64,000 nt of DNA from Piliocolobus tephrosceles (Eukaryota; Chordata; Mammalia; Primates; Cercopithecidae), in assembly GCF_002776525.5 (NCBI RefSeq), contig NC_045446.1, positions 66,261,163 to 66,325,162 of the forward strand, read 5' to 3'. Shown piece by piece: positions 10,985-23,322 of the stretch (position 1 is its first letter; each line of letters starts with the position of its first letter). Made by a program: the position numbers and the translations under genes. Below the pieces are notes generated by a model. The model saw only the letters and a program-made list of their open reading frames with translations, was not told the DNA's origin and did no database searches.

Positions 10985-11935
10985 TGGTTGCTGTTGTAAA
11001 TTTTTTTATTATAATAGTTAACATTTTGTGGCTGGTCTACAGGAATAGCACTGATTTTTAGTATTTTGAGAGTGTGTTCTGGCAACCTTGCTAACAGTTA
11101 CAATAGTTTGTTTTGATTCTCTTGAATTCTTTGTGTATACAATCATATTTTCAGTGAATAATGGTATTGTTTCTATTTTTATAACTTCATTATTTTTCTT
11201 GTCTTACTATGTTTTATTACAGAAAAGGAGCAGTGATAGTAGATATCCTTGTCTTCTGACTTCAAAGAGAATGCTTCTAATTTTTCACCATTAAGTATTA
11301 TATTTATTGTAGATTTGGGTAGATATCCTGCATTAGCAAAAGGAATAATTTTTCTATTCTTAGCTTACTAAGAGTTGTTTTTCAATCATGAATGTGTGTA
11401 TTTTGAATTTTACCATGTTTATTCTGAATCTACTGAGGTAACACTACATTTTTCTAATGTTAAACCATCTTTGCCTCCTGGTCATGATGTGTTATTTTTT
11501 CCTACATTATTGGGTTCCTTGGCTATTATTTTAGAATGTCTCCATCTGCAAACTGAAATGAGACTGGCCTACAGTTTTTCTTTCACATAAAATCCTTGTC
11601 TTATTTTGGTTCGAATTGACCAAACATGATGAGGTTATAAGAGCTTCATAAAATAAACTGAGGATCTTTTCCTTCTTTTCTATTCTCTAGAACAGATAGG
11701 AGGAAATATCTCTGTCTTAAAGGTATGGTAGAACCTAGAAAAAAACTAGTGTTTTTTGTTTGTTGCTGGGGAGAGTATAGATTTTTAACTACTGATTTAA
11801 TTTCTACAATGCTTACAGGTCTGTTTCTGTTCTATTTTTGCAATTCCTCGTTTACTCGCTCCAGTCTGATTTTTAGTTCTATGAGTATGCTGAAATTCCT
11901 TTTATCTAGCTTGGTGCCTACTGAATTCTAAACAT
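10985..11935 (-). repeat. Old L1M ORF2 fragment, antisense
   Basis: Typical antisense ORF2 phrases appear in order: GGCAACCTTGCTAACAG, GATATCCTTGTCTTCTGACTT, GGTCATGATGTGTTATTTTTT, and ATTTAATTTCTACAATGC. All frames are broken; it is a degenerate copy with no coding capacity. Confidence 0.75.
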
Positions 11936-11984
11936 GGGCCCAAACCCAAAGGTCACTTTTCATCCTTACCCTGTTCAATGTCAC

Positions 11985-12885
11985 CTGGCCTTGCTGGCCA
12001 TGCCTGCCTTCCTGAAACACCCTTCCTTGTTGTCTTCCACAGGGCTGCCCTCTCCTGGCTTTCCTGCTTCTAGTTTTTCCATGGCCCCATCTTAGGCCCT
12101 CTTCCCTTTTTCTCTCTGTACTCTCTTCTCTTTTTTTCTGTCCTCCTCTGCCTCCTCTCTACCCCCTTCTTAAGTATTCTCACCCATTCCCATCGCTTTG
12201 AAAGCCATATATGCTTATGACTCCCAAAGTTTTGTTTTCAGCGTAAGCCTCTCCTGCACACTCTGGATAGCCGGGGCCTACTTGACTCTGCCCCTGGGAG
12301 TATTACAAGCATCTCAGCCTCAACACAGCTAAAAGCCTCCTTCTACCAGCACAATTCCTCTCAGCTAATGGAACCCTGTCTACCCAGTTGCTCAAACTGG
12401 GGAATCATCCTTGATCCCCTTCTTTTCTTCACTCATATCGGAGCTAATCTTATTCATCAGCAAGCCCTGTCATCAGTAACTGCAAAATACGTATCAATCT
12501 GTTCACTTCCCATCTCTGCTATTGCCACTCCAGTCCAAGCCACCACCTTTTCTTCCCCAAACAGCTGGACCAGTGCAATTTGTCTCCCTGATTTCCCTCT
12601 TGTCCTGCCTCAGTCCACTCTCCATAGTAGCCAGAGTGATCTTTTTAAATGTTAGCTAGATCTTAATCACTCTCAGCTTCAGTGGCAAGAGTAAAATCCA
12701 AGTTTTTTTCCACAGTCTGCTTGGCCTGTGCCTCATCTGATACTACTCCCTTTCCACTCTCACGTCCTGTCGCTGTAGTGGCCTCTGTGTAGTGATGTGA
12801 ATAAGCTCTTTCCTGTCTGAGTGGTCACGCTCACTGTTCCTCTGTGTAGAATGTGCTCTGTCTCTTCCTTCTTTCCTACCACCAT
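11985..12885 (+). repeat. L2 LINE 3' region, long fragment
   Basis: L2 hallmarks appear in order: TTGAAAGCCATATATGCTTATGACTCCCAA, TGCTCAAACTGGGGAATCATCCTTGATCC, CAGAGTGATCTTTTTAAATGTTAGCTAGATC, GAGTAAAATCCAAGT, and the ending GAATGTGCTCTGTC. Confidence 0.8.
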
Positions 12886-14490
12886 CCTCACCTCATCGCC
12901 TCATCGAGAGGGAATAGTTTAAGAAAAGCAGCTTTATGAACACAGCAGCTTTATTGGCAATGAATAGACACCTTGGCTGGAATGCAAATTCATTTTAAGA
13001 ATGGGGAGAATCTGGGCTTTGTGGTTCCTTGGCAATCCTTTTTAAGAAAAAGAACACAAAATTACAAATATGAAATTAGAAATGAAAAAGCATTTGGAAT
13101 GAGAAACAAATGACAACAAATTACTGGAACCTTAGAGAGTAGGTCCTTTTCTTCTGAGATGTCTGTAGACAATTTACTCAAATTATTTACGTATAAATGC
13201 TTCCTCATTGCAACCTGACTGCCCTGCTCCTCCTAAAACACTGTGATTTCCAGCAACTCTCACTTCTAAGGTATGGAGAAATTAATTGACTTTCCAGGCA
13301 TAATTGACCCATGAACCTGTAGCAATAAAACTAGAATCTCGGTGTCCTGGCACTGATGTAGCAAACCCATTAAGCTCCAAGCTCATACATTTATAAATGT
13401 AGTGCCCCTCTGTGCCAGCTGTGCCAAGCACATAAACACTGAGTGAACAAGAATGTGCCACTTTATGGTACTGTAATGTAAAAAAGGCTACTAAAGTAGA
13501 TGCAAAGCACTGCAGAATGAATGCTACATATCAGTCCCAAGTGAAGATCACGGCAGGAAGCCAGGCTGGAAGTCACAAAGCTAAACAAAGCCGGAACAAG
13601 CACTTTGAGTCTCAGAGGAAATCTGAGAATTTCCGAGAGCAGCCATGGAGTGAGGAGTTACCTCTCAAGCCTTTGCTCCTTAGGGCAAAGGGTAAAAAAA
13701 CTCAGGTTCCTAAGGGAGGCTCTTACATCTTTTGTAAAGCAAAACACTTCCATTTTCTGTGTGGTTGTTACCATTCACAGATTGGTCCCTGTGGAGGCAG
13801 ACTGCTGTATGTTCTTTTGGTGTTGAGGATTTTATACTGGCTGAGGATCAGTGCATTCACTGAATTCCTCCTTATGGTAAGCTTCAAAGTTATGTGACAG
13901 CTTGTTTTGTTTTATTTTGTAAAGAAAAGCTGTGATAAAAATCCTTTTAATAAAGTAATTCTTTTTCTTGCACATTATGGAATTCTTAGCTAATATGAGA
14001 ATGATCAACCTGATTAATCCTAAAATGAACCCCTATTTTCTATGAACACAGTTGCACGGGGCACAGCTCTCAGTGATTTATGCCAGGTCTTTCTAAAAGG
14101 AGTGCCCATTTTTTCATCCTAAGATTATAACTTAGTGGTAACTGCCAAGCAACACAATTTTGAAAAGCAGAATTTCAGCTTAGAATCTGTGCTCTTGAAT
14201 ACTTTGATTAAAAGTCACCAGAATGTCATTTAAACATCCCGTTTTTCTTTTACTATTGCCTGCAAAGTGATCCGAGACTCAGATTGACATGCACATGCAT
14301 GGCTGATGTGGGTGCTGAAGAATGTGCACGCAAGCTGCTGCCTGATGGCTGCCTGGAAGACGATGAGTTTAGAACTGAGTGGAAGAGATTATGTGCTGAG
14401 GTTGCTGTGAATGGACTGTGTGATGGGGCCCCAGCATCCAGGTCCTGAGACAGTGCCTCGATTTTGTCCCTCCACCACTCCCCCACCTTT
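12886..14490. other. Intron, nothing firmly recognised
   Basis: AT-rich sequence. The open frame at 13517-13897 (126 codons) lacks splice or Kozak context and any protein pattern I know; it is probably chance. Confidence 0.4.
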
Positions 14491-14494
14491 TCTC

Positions 14495-14815
14495 AACTGA
14501 CCCCCAGGTATAGCACTCTCCTTTGTGACCTCCGTTCTTTACTTAGGCAAGTTCCCACTACCCAGAATAGCTTGCCCCTTCCTCTGCCCTATCCAGATGT
14601 TGCTCTCACTTCAAGATCCAGCTCATATCCTACCTCATTCATTCACTCACTCAACACCACAGTGGTGGATACAGAGATAAGTATGTAATCTCTCAGTAGC
14701 CTAGAGTCACTTCTCTGCCTAGTCTTACCCACTAGGCTTTTGAGCAGCTTGGGTCTAGGGACCACGTCTTACTCATCTCCGTGGTCCCAGCCTGGCATTA
14801 CGAAAGCCAGGGAGG
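14495..14815 (+). repeat. L2 LINE fragment (plus)
   Basis: CCCAGAATAGCTTGCCCC, CTTCAAGATCCAGCTC, CTAGGGACCACGTCTTACTCATC and GGTCCCAGCCTGGCATTA follow the L2 3' end pattern. Confidence 0.7.
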
Positions 14816-14849
14816 CTAGAGAAGGGAATGAAGAAGCCATCTGAGCTGT

Positions 14850-15125
14850 TCTACTCATGGAATATGCTCCTTGAGCTTGTGTTCAAGGAGCTTACAGTCT
14901 AATTAAGGTAGTGAAATAGGAACAAACAACATGTACTGAAAAAAGTAAAAAGTATGACATGCTATAAGAAAAGTAGGTAAGTTATTTTGAACATTCAGAG
15001 GAAGCCCTTTAGTTCCCGGTGTGAGGGGTGTAGACGAGCCTTTACTAAGGAGATAACATTTCAGTGGAGAGTGGACCTGGAGCACAAGAAGAATTTGACC
15101 ACGTGAGGATTGGGGTATAGGACCA
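14850..15125 (-). repeat. L2 LINE fragment (minus)
   Basis: CAAGGAGCTTACAGTCTAATTAAGG and AAGGAGATAACATTTCAGTGGAGAGTGGACCTGGAG are the reverse-sense L2 3' region. Confidence 0.65.
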
Positions 15126-15159
15126 AGTAGGTTAAGAAACAGTGGCCCAGTTAGGTGGA

Positions 15160-15370
15160 AAGACTAGGACTATGAATTTGAATACCAACACCACCATTTA
15201 CTGCCTCTGTGACCTCAAACAAGTTTAAGCTACCTGCCTCAATCCCTTTACCTATAAAATGAGGGTAATAGTGCCTACCTAACAGTGTGGTCATAAGAAT
15301 TAAATATGTAAGTACCTAGCATACTGCCTAGCACTTAGTAATACTTAACAAGCGGTAGCTTTTATAATGA
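15160..15370 (+). repeat. MIR element
   Basis: Full MIR order: GACTATGAATTTGAATACC, CATTTACTGCCTCTGTGACCTC, CCTATAAAATGAGGGTAATAGTGCC, GCATACTGCCTAGCACTTAG. Confidence 0.85.
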
Positions 15371-15689
15371 ATAAATGAATCGTGTTTACTGTCTATATCT
15401 TTTTAAAATCAAATGCATCCTTTGCTATAGGTGTTTTTACTTTGGTATCTATAGTCATCTGACAGCTTGGTATAGAATATGGCTCTTGTTCATATTTTGG
15501 CTCCTGCTGTCTTGTACGTTAATGGTACAGAAGATATACCATGTGTCTACCTCTCACTTACCCCAAGTCCTTTATAAGACCAGTCTGAGGCCTTAGAGAG
15601 AAGTACCCTACAAATCTGTTTGCCTACAAACTTTTTTTGGTACCTGCCTTCTTAGGTAACTCTCACCCATAATTAGAGGTTAGGAATAA

Positions 15690-15870
15690 TAAAATCTCTT
15701 ACTTGCAAAACTTTCTGTGTTTTTACTTAAGCTTGCAAGAACCCTGTGAGAGTAGCTAGGTAAGAAGAATGACCACTATTTTACAAACCAAAAAACTGAG
15801 ACTCACAGTGCCAAGCGACTTGCCAAGATCACATGATACTAAGTGATGGAACTGGGACCAGAAACCCAGA
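15690..15870 (-). repeat. MIR element
   Basis: AAGAACCCTGTGAGAGTAGC, CTATTTTACAAACCAAAAAACTGAG, GACTTGCCAAGATCACA, then CCAGAAACCCAGATTATCTGACTCC form the reverse-complement MIR. Confidence 0.8.
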
Positions 15871-16444
15871 TTATCTGACTCCTAATCCCATATTCTTTTT
15901 ACCATATTACAGTGCCCTTTATTGGGGGATGGCCATTCTCTTCCTTCTCTGCCCTTCCCCTGCCCTCCTGTCTCTGTGCTACCTCTATTCTAGTGCCTCC
16001 TACCTTCCTCAGGGAAACCCACCAGAGTCAAATCCAGAGCGCTGGAAAGATACACTGCAAAATTAGGCAGCAGGCCTGGTGGAAACATTCATGGTTGTTT
16101 ATTCTACCCCGTTTACCTCCAAGAGGGAGGAAACTAAAAGTCATAAAACTTTGGGAAGAATTTAAGAACTTTAAGACTGAAAGAAACAAAAATGATCACA
16201 TTTCAACTTCATTGGTTGAGAAACAGGAACACGGAAGAAGGAAGCACGTGGGTTGGGTGAGTGGCCTAAAGTATATTTACCCATAGTGTTTGTGGAATAC
16301 TTCCTGTAATGGCATGCTCTTTTTTCTGAACAAGAAAAAATAAGAATAAGAATAAGATAAAAGCAAGATTCCAAAGCCATCTGTCCTGTTTTTTTCATAG
16401 AATTTTTTATCCTAAGTTTAATTTTTCCTGATTATAGAGCTTAA

Positions 16445-16574
16445 ACTATGTAACACCTTCATGCAAGGTAGTATAACAGAGAGGAAGGAGCACTAGATTT
16501 GGGAATCAGAAAATATGGGTTCCAGTTTCAACTCTGTCACTTAATTTTCATAAGTTTGTTTTTGAGTATCAGTT
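16445..16574 (+). repeat. MIR element, 5' half (split by Alu)
   Basis: AGCACTAGATTTGGGAATCAGAAAATATGGGTTCC...CTCTGTCACTTAATTTTC is the MIR tRNA-derived half. It is cut at 16574 by an Alu and continues at 16889. Confidence 0.7.
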
Positions 16575-16888
16575 GTTTTTTTTTGTTTTGTTTTTGTTTT
16601 GTTTTGTTGAGACGGAGTCTCGCTCTATCACCCAGGCTGGAGTGCAGTGGTGCGATCTCAGCTCACTGCTACCTCCGCCTCCCGGGTTCACACGATTCTC
16701 CTGCCTCAGCATCCCAAGTAGCTGCGAGTATAGGCATGCACCACCACACCCAGCTAATTTTTGTATTTTTAGTAGAGACGGGTTTTCACCATGTTGGCCA
16801 GGCTGGTCTCGAACTCCTGACCTCATGATCTGCCCGCCTCGGCCTCCCAAAGTGCTGGGATTACAGGTGTGAGCCACCATGCCCAGCT
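16575..16888 (-). mobile_element. Alu inserted in a MIR
   Basis: Full-length antisense Alu with a T/G-rich tail. It has 12-base target duplications, TGAGTATCAGTT (16563-16574) and TGAATATCAATT (16888-16899), with two mismatches. These mark its insertion into the older MIR. Confidence 0.95.
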
Positions 16889-17065
16889 GAATATCAATTC
16901 TTTAAATGGAGTTAATATCACCAGTTACTGGGAAACTAGTGGTATTATTTCCCAATAATACTATTATTTCCCAACCATAGTTTTTGAAGGCCAAATGAGA
17001 TAATGTTCGTCAAAGTGGTTTATAAACTAAAATGAGCTGTACAAAGTATTATTAAGTATTATTTT
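16889..17065 (+). repeat. MIR element, 3' half
   Basis: TTCTTTAAATGGAGTTAATATCACC, then GGCCAAATGAGATAATG...AAGTGGTTTATAAACTAAAATG, continue the element begun at 16445. Confidence 0.6.
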
Positions 17066-18555
17066 GGATTTGACAATGCATTAAGCATCTCTTTGGCATA
17101 TAGCATTGTTCAGGAGACAAAGGAAGATTCAAAAGTGTAAGATTTTCCCTGCCATTGCTTAGTCGACAGTTGTTTAGTTTATAATCTAATTTATAGATAA
17201 GACAAATTAAAAATTTTGAAGGACATGACTTGCAAAAATATTCCTATACGTTGTTCACTCTCGCTGTCGTTTGAGACTTACAACCTGAGGCCCATCGTTA
17301 GTGTATAGTCTGGTACAATGATGGAGGGCGACGTTGGGCTGACTTATTTTGTTTCAGGACCAGGCAAGCCATTTTTAAAGAGACAGAATCAATCTCAGTG
17401 ACCTTAGTAAGGGTGGAGCACTGAGAAGTATCTTTGGCTGTTCAACAGCATGCTAGAATATTTCTCCAGAGTACTTTAGTGTTTAACAAACACCAGTGTT
17501 TAATGTTGGGAGAAGCAACTCGTGGCTTTATATGAGGCCATCTCACTTTAGTGGTAAAATATCCAAATAGTCCTTCTGCTGACCTATTTATAATGTAGTC
17601 TTCTGCTCCTTTTGGTAAATAGAATCAAGCTATAGCTTTAAATAAAAGTATTAGAAGAAGAAAATACCTAAGAAATTTGACACATTTTAGGAAAATGTGT
17701 TTTCAGTAAACTGAGAATAATGAAAATTTAAAATAAGTGAGCCAATCTACTTTCCTTAAAATCAAGTAATGATATGGTAGTTCTGCTTTTACGCCAAACC
17801 ACTTACCCTTGAAAATGAGGCAGTATCTAGTATTTAAATCTTTACAAAGCCTCACTTTTTAGAAACAGATCTACCGTCTTCCCTTCCGTCCATCATCCTT
17901 ATGCTGAATTCAGAACTGAAATCTGGCAGATGACCCTCTAGGGAAGTAAAAAACATGTTGTCTAGCTGACGTTGGTTTTTAAATTTAGATCAAATAATAC
18001 TGCCTTTGAAGTCTCAAGAGTCCTACTTAAGGTAGCTATATCAGATAGGCTTGCTTTTGAGAGCATTTCTTGCAGGCCAGCACCCCTAATATGAAAAGTT
18101 AAGCCTAGTCAAAACTAAATGAAAAAGAAAGTTTTATTGGAGTTATTTACTCTAAGATAGCTGTTTCAGAAGAACCTTGACGAGTCATCTCCTTGCCTCT
18201 AGACAGGAACACACAAGGCATATGGGCATCCGTAGTATTTTAAAAGACCTTAGGGGACCAGGCTTCTTCCATAACTCATTCCAGAGTTTAAACACCCTCA
18301 CTTCAGGAAATTCCTCCCTACATTTAACTTACAGGCCCCCTCCTGCGGTTAACACCCATTTCCACTTTTTTCTGCATCCTGTCAGGATGGAGAACAGCTG
18401 GCCAACATCCTTTGTGCACTAACCCTCTACTGGCGACAGAAAGGCACTTGGGTATCCCGGCCCCACCTCTCCCTGACTCCAGCAACCAAGTCTCTGAACC
18501 AAATTGAGATCTCTTTTCCCATTGTTTTTACTTGGGTCTTCTTTATTTCTGTTTA
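17066..18555. other. Intron, nothing recognised
   Basis: AT-rich DNA without a repeat I can name. No supported exon. Confidence 0.4.
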
Positions 18556-18721
18556 CTCCTTTTGATTATAAAGTAGTATGTGCTCGATGAATAAAATTTG
18601 GAAGTTGTAAAAATATACAGAAGGGAAACAATAGCTCCATAATTCAGGCACAAAAAAATCACTGTTGTGTTAGTCAGTTTTCCTTGTGTTTCTTTTCTAA
18701 TTCAGATCTTACCATCTGTAC
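18556..18721 (+). repeat. Old L1ME-like 3' piece, left of a hAT insertion
   Basis: GAATAAAATTTGGAAGTTGTAAAAATATACAGAAGG is the decayed L1 3' UTR style. Similar sequence resumes at 19048-19240 (TAATGGCTACGTAGTATTTCATC), suggesting that the hAT element between them inserted into it. Confidence 0.4.
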
Positions 18722-19047
18722 CAACACTTTTCAGTAGAAATATAATATGAGCCATACATATAAATTTAAATATTCTGGCAGTCACATTTTTAAAAAGCTA
18801 AAAATAAACAGGTAAGCTAATTTTAATAATATATTTTATTTAATTCAAATAAAATCCAAGTTGTATATCCAAAATGTCTTTTAGACATGTAATCAACATT
18901 TTAAAGATGATTAATAAATATTTTACATTCTCTTTTTTCATACCAAGCCTTCTAAATCCAGTTTATACTTATAGCATATCTCAAGTCAGACTAACCACAT
19001 TTCAAGTTCCAGCAACCAGTTCCTAGTGGTCATAGTGGACAGCACAG
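18722..19047 (+). mobile_element. Non-autonomous hAT-type DNA transposon, copy 1
   Basis: The order CAGTAGAAATATAATATGAGCC, AACAGGTAAGCTAATTTTAATAATATATTTTATTT, GACATGTAATCAACATT, CTAACCACATTTCAAG and GTGGACAGCACAG fits a MER-type Charlie/hAT consensus with GGACAGC-type ends. The same element in opposite orientation lies at 43737. Confidence 0.7.
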
Positions 19048-19414
19048 TCCTTACAGCTTTTTTGTATACCATAATGTCTTAAGTATTTTATCGATGCCCT
19101 TTAAAACTTTTTAGCATCATTTTTAATGGCTACGTAGTATTTCATCATTTAGATTTACTATAACAGTATATTGAGGCAGTTCTGTTTTTCTCAGCACATT
19201 GCCAGAAAACATCACCTAAATGTTTCCTTTTGCACACAACTAATTAAATTCATTTATACATAAAACAAGTATATTCACTGAATATCTGTGTGCTCTGTAC
19301 TAAGTTATATTGGAAAGCGGAAGAGTGAGTTTCCAGAAACAAAGACTAGATCCTTCCCATATGCTGTTTACAAGACTTGGCTCCACAGTTGGACTGCACA
19401 CAAATACAGTATTT

Positions 19415-19775
19415 TATTCTGCCTTAAATGCGCTTCCCTTCACTTCTTGCTCTACCCCACCCCCAACACACACATACATTGCCTGGTTAGCTCCCACTTA
19501 TCTTTCAGGGTGCCAGTCAAGTACAACCTCCTCTGATGAGTCTTTCCACTGATTACTGATTGCCTTCTTCATTGTAATATACAAAGTGTGTATTGTATTC
19601 AAAGCACCATGGTGTTCTGGTTATTGGTTTACTCTCTGTCTTCTCTACTAGAGTGGGAACTCCTTAATGATAGGAATCTTATTTTATACATCTCTTTATT
19701 TCCAGAGCCTCGAAAACTGTCAGGCAATGAAATGTGGATTTCAGTAATGTCTGAAATATGTGTTGAAAATGCAAA
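19415..19775 (+). repeat. L2 LINE fragment
   Basis: TTCAGGGTGCCAGTCAAGTACAACCTCCTCTGATGAG, ACTAGAGTGGGAACTCCTTAATGATAGGAATC and ATTTCCAGAGCCTCGAAAACTG show the L2 3' end. Confidence 0.75.
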
Positions 19776-19913
19776 TGATGCAACATTAAGCATCAGTTGG
19801 ATGGTAAAATAATAAATACTACCTTCAGAGTTCAGAGATCACTTTAGATTGGCATGGTTAAAGAAGAAAGAATGAATGAAGGAGTTAAAGAAATGAGTTA
19901 AAAAATGAATGAG

Positions 19914-20215
19914 GGCTGGACGTGGTGGCTCACGCTTGTAATCCCAGCACTTTGGGAGGTCGAGGCGGGTGGATCACCTGAGGTCAGGAGTTCCAGACCA
20001 GCCTGACCCTGACCAACATGGTGAAAACCCATCTCTATTAATACAAAAAATTAGCCGGGCGTGGTGGCACACACCTGTAATCCAAGCTACTTGGGAGGCT
20101 GAGACAGGAGAATCGCTTGAACCCAGGAGGCGGAGGTTGCAGTGAGCTGAGATTGTGCCATTGCACTTTAGCCTGGGCAACAAGAGCAAAACTCCATCTC
20201 AAAAAAAAAAAAAAA
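19914..20215 (+). mobile_element. Alu (first of a tandem pair)
   Basis: Full-length sense Alu from GGCTGGACGTGGTGGCTC to a 15-base A tail, with two complete arms. A 5-base duplication (CTGAC CCTGAC) lies in the left arm near 20004. Confidence 0.95.
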
Positions 20216-20221
20216 GAATGC

Positions 20222-20532
20222 GGCCGGGCGTGGTAGCTCACACCTGTAATCCCAGCACTTTGGGAGGCCAAGGTGGGTGGATCACTTGAGGTCAGGAGTT
20301 CAAGACCAGCCTAACCAACATGGAGAAACCCCATCTCTACTAAAAATACAAAAATTAGCTGGGCGTGGTAGTGCATGCCTGTAATCCTAGCTACTCGGGA
20401 GGCCAAGACACGAGAATCACTTGAACATGGGAGGCGGAGGTTGCAGTGAGCCAAGATTGCACCCACAACTGCACTCAAGCCTGGGCAAAAAGAGCGAGAC
20501 TCCATCTCAAAAAAAAAAAAAAAAAAAAAAAA
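20222..20532 (+). mobile_element. Alu (second of a tandem pair)
   Basis: GGCCGGGCGTGGTAGCTC begins six bases after the tail of the previous Alu. It ends in a 22-base A tail. The head-to-tail arrangement suggests insertion into the first Alu's A tail. Confidence 0.95.
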
Positions 20533-20661
20533 CACAGTTAGGACTTCAATTGGGTTTTAGAAGATGGGCATACTTAAATGAATTGGAGAGGGAATTAGTA
20601 CGAAAGCCACTGGGATATGCACACTAAAAAAGCAGTGTTTTTCAGTAGGCATTCATTAGCA

Positions 20662-20996
20662 CTGGGGTCCCCAACCCTTGGCCGTGTACCTGTAGCAGTC
20701 CATTTCCTGTTAGGAACCAGGCCTCACAGCAGGAGGTGAGTGGGTGCGAGTGAACATTATCCCTGAACTCCGCCTCCTATCAGATCATCTGCAGCATTAG
20801 ATTCTCATAGGAGCACAAACCCTATTGTGAACTGCACATGTGGGGGATCTAGGTTGTGTGCTCCTTGTGAGAAGCTAATGCCTGATGATCTGAGATGGAA
20901 TAGTTTCATCCTGAAACCAGCCCCCTGCCCACGACCCATGGAGAAATTGTCTTCCATGAAACCAGTCCCTGGGGCCAAAAAGGTTGGGGACCACTG
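20662..20996 (+). mobile_element. MER1-type hAT-Charlie transposon, copy 1
   Basis: Ends are CTGGGGTCCCCAACC and GGTTGGGGACCACTG, which are near-perfect inverted termini. The internal phrase GATTCTCATAGGAGCACAAACC is repeated in inverted form later. The 8-base target duplication is CATTAGCA (20654-20661) against CTTTAGCA (20997-21004), as hAT elements make. Confidence 0.9.
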
Positions 20997-21177
20997 CTTT
21001 AGCATATGTTGATAAGCATCAGTAAGTAAGTATCCTTCTGGATCGAATGCACTGCACTAAGTTTCAGGAAGGCTTAGCGATATGGTCTTTGTCCATCAAA
21101 AGCTGGTAAGTGTTGGCAGCATTAGAAATGAGCACTGGCTGCCTCAGTATGACCTTGGGTGCCAGGCGTGGGAGGTG

Positions 21178-21341
21178 TTTTTTGTTTGTTTGTTTTGAAA
21201 CAGTATCTCGCTGTGTTGCTCAGGCTGGAGTGCAATGGCGCTATCATAGCTCACTGCAACCTTGAACTCCTGGGCTCAAGTGATCCCCCCACCTCTGCCT
21301 CCCAAAGTGCTGGGACTGTAGGCATGAGCCACCCTGCCCAA
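21178..21341 (-). mobile_element. Free Alu monomer (FLAM-like)
   Basis: A single antisense arm about 160 bases long runs from a T/G tail through CTGTGTTGCTCAGGCTGGAGTGCAATGG to CATGAGCCACCCTGCCCA. The middle linker and second arm are missing. Confidence 0.75.
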
Positions 21342-21529
21342 CTGTGACCTTTGGGCTTAAGCTCGACTTAGATATAATTCCCTGTGTTCTGTTTTGTCTT
21401 AGCCTCTGGATCCATCTGAGGAAATTCCCTGTTTTAATTTCAAAGAGTTTAAAGATCATTTTATATTATGTTTATTCTGTAATTCTTCTCTTAATGGATA
21501 GCAATGTATAATAATAGTTAATATCATTA

Positions 21530-21790
21530 TAGCTAATGTCAAGTGACTATTACTGCAAAGCAGGTACTCTTCCAAAGCACTTTGAATATATTATTCAGTT
21601 AACTCATTTAATCCTGACACCGCCCTGTGAATTAGGACCCACTAACCTCTCCCATCTTAGAAATGAGGGAACTGAGGAACTGAGGGGTTAAATAATGTGA
21701 CACAGCCATCAAGTGGAAGAGCTAAGATTGGAGCCCAGGCAGAGTAGTTTTAGAAGTCCTGCTTTAACCATTACATGGACAACCTCTCCT
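21530..21790 (-). repeat. MIR element
   Basis: CTCATTTAATCCTGACACCGCCCTGTGAATTAGG, CCCATCTTAGAAATGAGGG, AGAGCTAAGATTGGAGCCCAGG are reverse-complement MIR. Confidence 0.85.
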
Positions 21791-21869
21791 ATAACTAGTT
21801 AAGAATAAACTATTTTACACAAGGGATCATTTAGCATCTGGTGATTCCAGAAAAGGAATCTTGTTATTA

Positions 21870-22975
21870 CAGCCTTCTCCTGGTTTTCTTCATTCCTCTC
21901 TGAATGCTCCTTCTTACCTCATTTGAAGGCTGCTCTTCCTCTACCTCATCACAAAAAGCTGGAGCTCCTAAAGGCTCAGTCCTGGGCCCTTTTTTCTCTT
22001 ACTTTACTCTTAGTGGAGATAAGTTCTGATATCAGAAATTGCCTCCTGTACATTTTCACAGCACATTCTACGTGCCCATGCATTTTTCTACCAGTCTTCC
22101 ATCCCAGTCATGATATGCTCTTTGCTTTCTGCAAATGGAACCACTTTCCATTATTTTACACTAGCCAGGACGCCAGGCAGAAACCTTGGTTCCTCCTTTT
22201 CTTCCTCACCCTTATATCCAACTCTGGCAACTCCTGCCAATTTCTCCTGCTATTTCTATTTGTCTATGTGTGTACATTTCCATTCTGATGTATGCCTCCA
22301 TTACCTTTCACCTGTACTACTGCACAGCCTGCAGTCTCCCACCATCCACTCTGGCCCCTCCAGTCCAGTCTGCTCTCCAGCTGCAGCCAGAATGCACTTT
22401 CCAAAGTATAAATCTCTCTCTCTCTCTCTCTCTCACCCCCTCCCCCCACACACCTCTGACTCTCTCTCTCTCTCTCTCTTTCCCCCTCTCTCCTTTGCCT
22501 GAAAGTTCTAAACATAGCTTGTGACTGCTGCATGGTCTAGACTTTGTTTTACTCCTCAGTTTTATCTTCTACCATAGAACTCTTCACTCATTGACCTTTT
22601 GGGTCCTCAAACATCATTATCTTTCTTGACAAAAGGTCTTAGCAAATGCTGTTCCTGCTGCCTGGAAGATACTCTCCTCACCAACCCATTCTTTACCTGA
22701 TAAAGAACTCTATTAGCCCTTCTAATCTTGGCTTTTTCTTTCTGGGCCAGATCTCTGCTACAAGCTCTTTGAGCCCGTGTCCTCTCTGCGTAGCACGGGT
22801 CAGAGGTGGTTGTTTGACATTGATGTCTGTGATTCTGTGATACTTGTCTGTCTTCTCTCACTAGACAATAAATTCCATGAAAACATGAACCATGGCCTTT
22901 TTCCAATTATTATTATAGCCCCAGAGTCTAGCGCAGCACCTAGTGTATAGTAGATACCCAGTATGTATTTGAATA
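21870..22975 (+). repeat. L2 LINE 3' region, over 1 kb
   Basis: An unusually long L2 stretch: TGGGCCCTTTTTTCTCTTACTTTACTCTTAG, CCAACTCTGGCAACTCC, ATGCACTTTCCAAAG, TGCTGTTCCTGCTGCCTGG, ACAATAAATTCCATGAAAACATG, and TAGTGTATAGTAGATACCCAG at its terminus. A CT microsatellite interrupts it. Confidence 0.85.
22411..22495. repeat. (CT)n microsatellite
   Basis: Two CT/TCTC blocks (about 22411-22433 and 22460-22480) are separated by C-rich sequence, inside the L2. Confidence 0.9.
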
Positions 22976-23032
22976 AGGGGGTAAATCAACTTCTTTTTTT
23001 AATTTATTTATTAATTTATTTATTTATTTTTA

Positions 23033-23322
23033 ATTTTTTTTTGAGACGGAGTCTCACTCTGTTGCCCAGGCTAGAGTGCAGTGACTCGATCTCCACTCAC
23101 TGCAAGCTCCGCCTCCCAGGTTCACGCCATTCTCCTGCCTCAGCCTCCCGTGTAGCTGGGACTACAGACACCCGCCACTGCACCCGGCTAATTTTTGTAT
23201 TTTTAGTAGAGACGGGGTTTCACCGTTTTAGCCAGGATGGTCTCGATCTCCTGACCTCGTGATTTGCCCATCTTGGCCTCCCAAAGTCCTGGGATTACAG
23301 CCGTGAACCACTGCGCCCGGCC
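23033..23322 (-). mobile_element. Alu (Y-like)
   Basis: Antisense full-length Alu after an ATTT-rich tail (23000-23040). GCAAGCTCCGCCTCCC and ACGCCATTCTCCTGCC are Y-type bases. It ends ACTGCGCCCGGCC. Confidence 0.95.

Noticed and set aside
10985..11935. Possible L1 reverse-transcriptase coding sequence
   Set aside because: Ancient antisense fragment with many stops; no functional ORF2.
13517..13897. 126-codon open frame on the plus strand
   Set aside because: No splice sites in phase with the gene, no recognisable protein pattern, AT-rich intron context.
16499..16880. Overlapping 99-109 codon frames
   Set aside because: Alu-derived translations; no exonisation evidence.
22264..22533. Glu/Arg-rich minus-strand frame
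   Set aside because: Produced by the (CT)n microsatellite.
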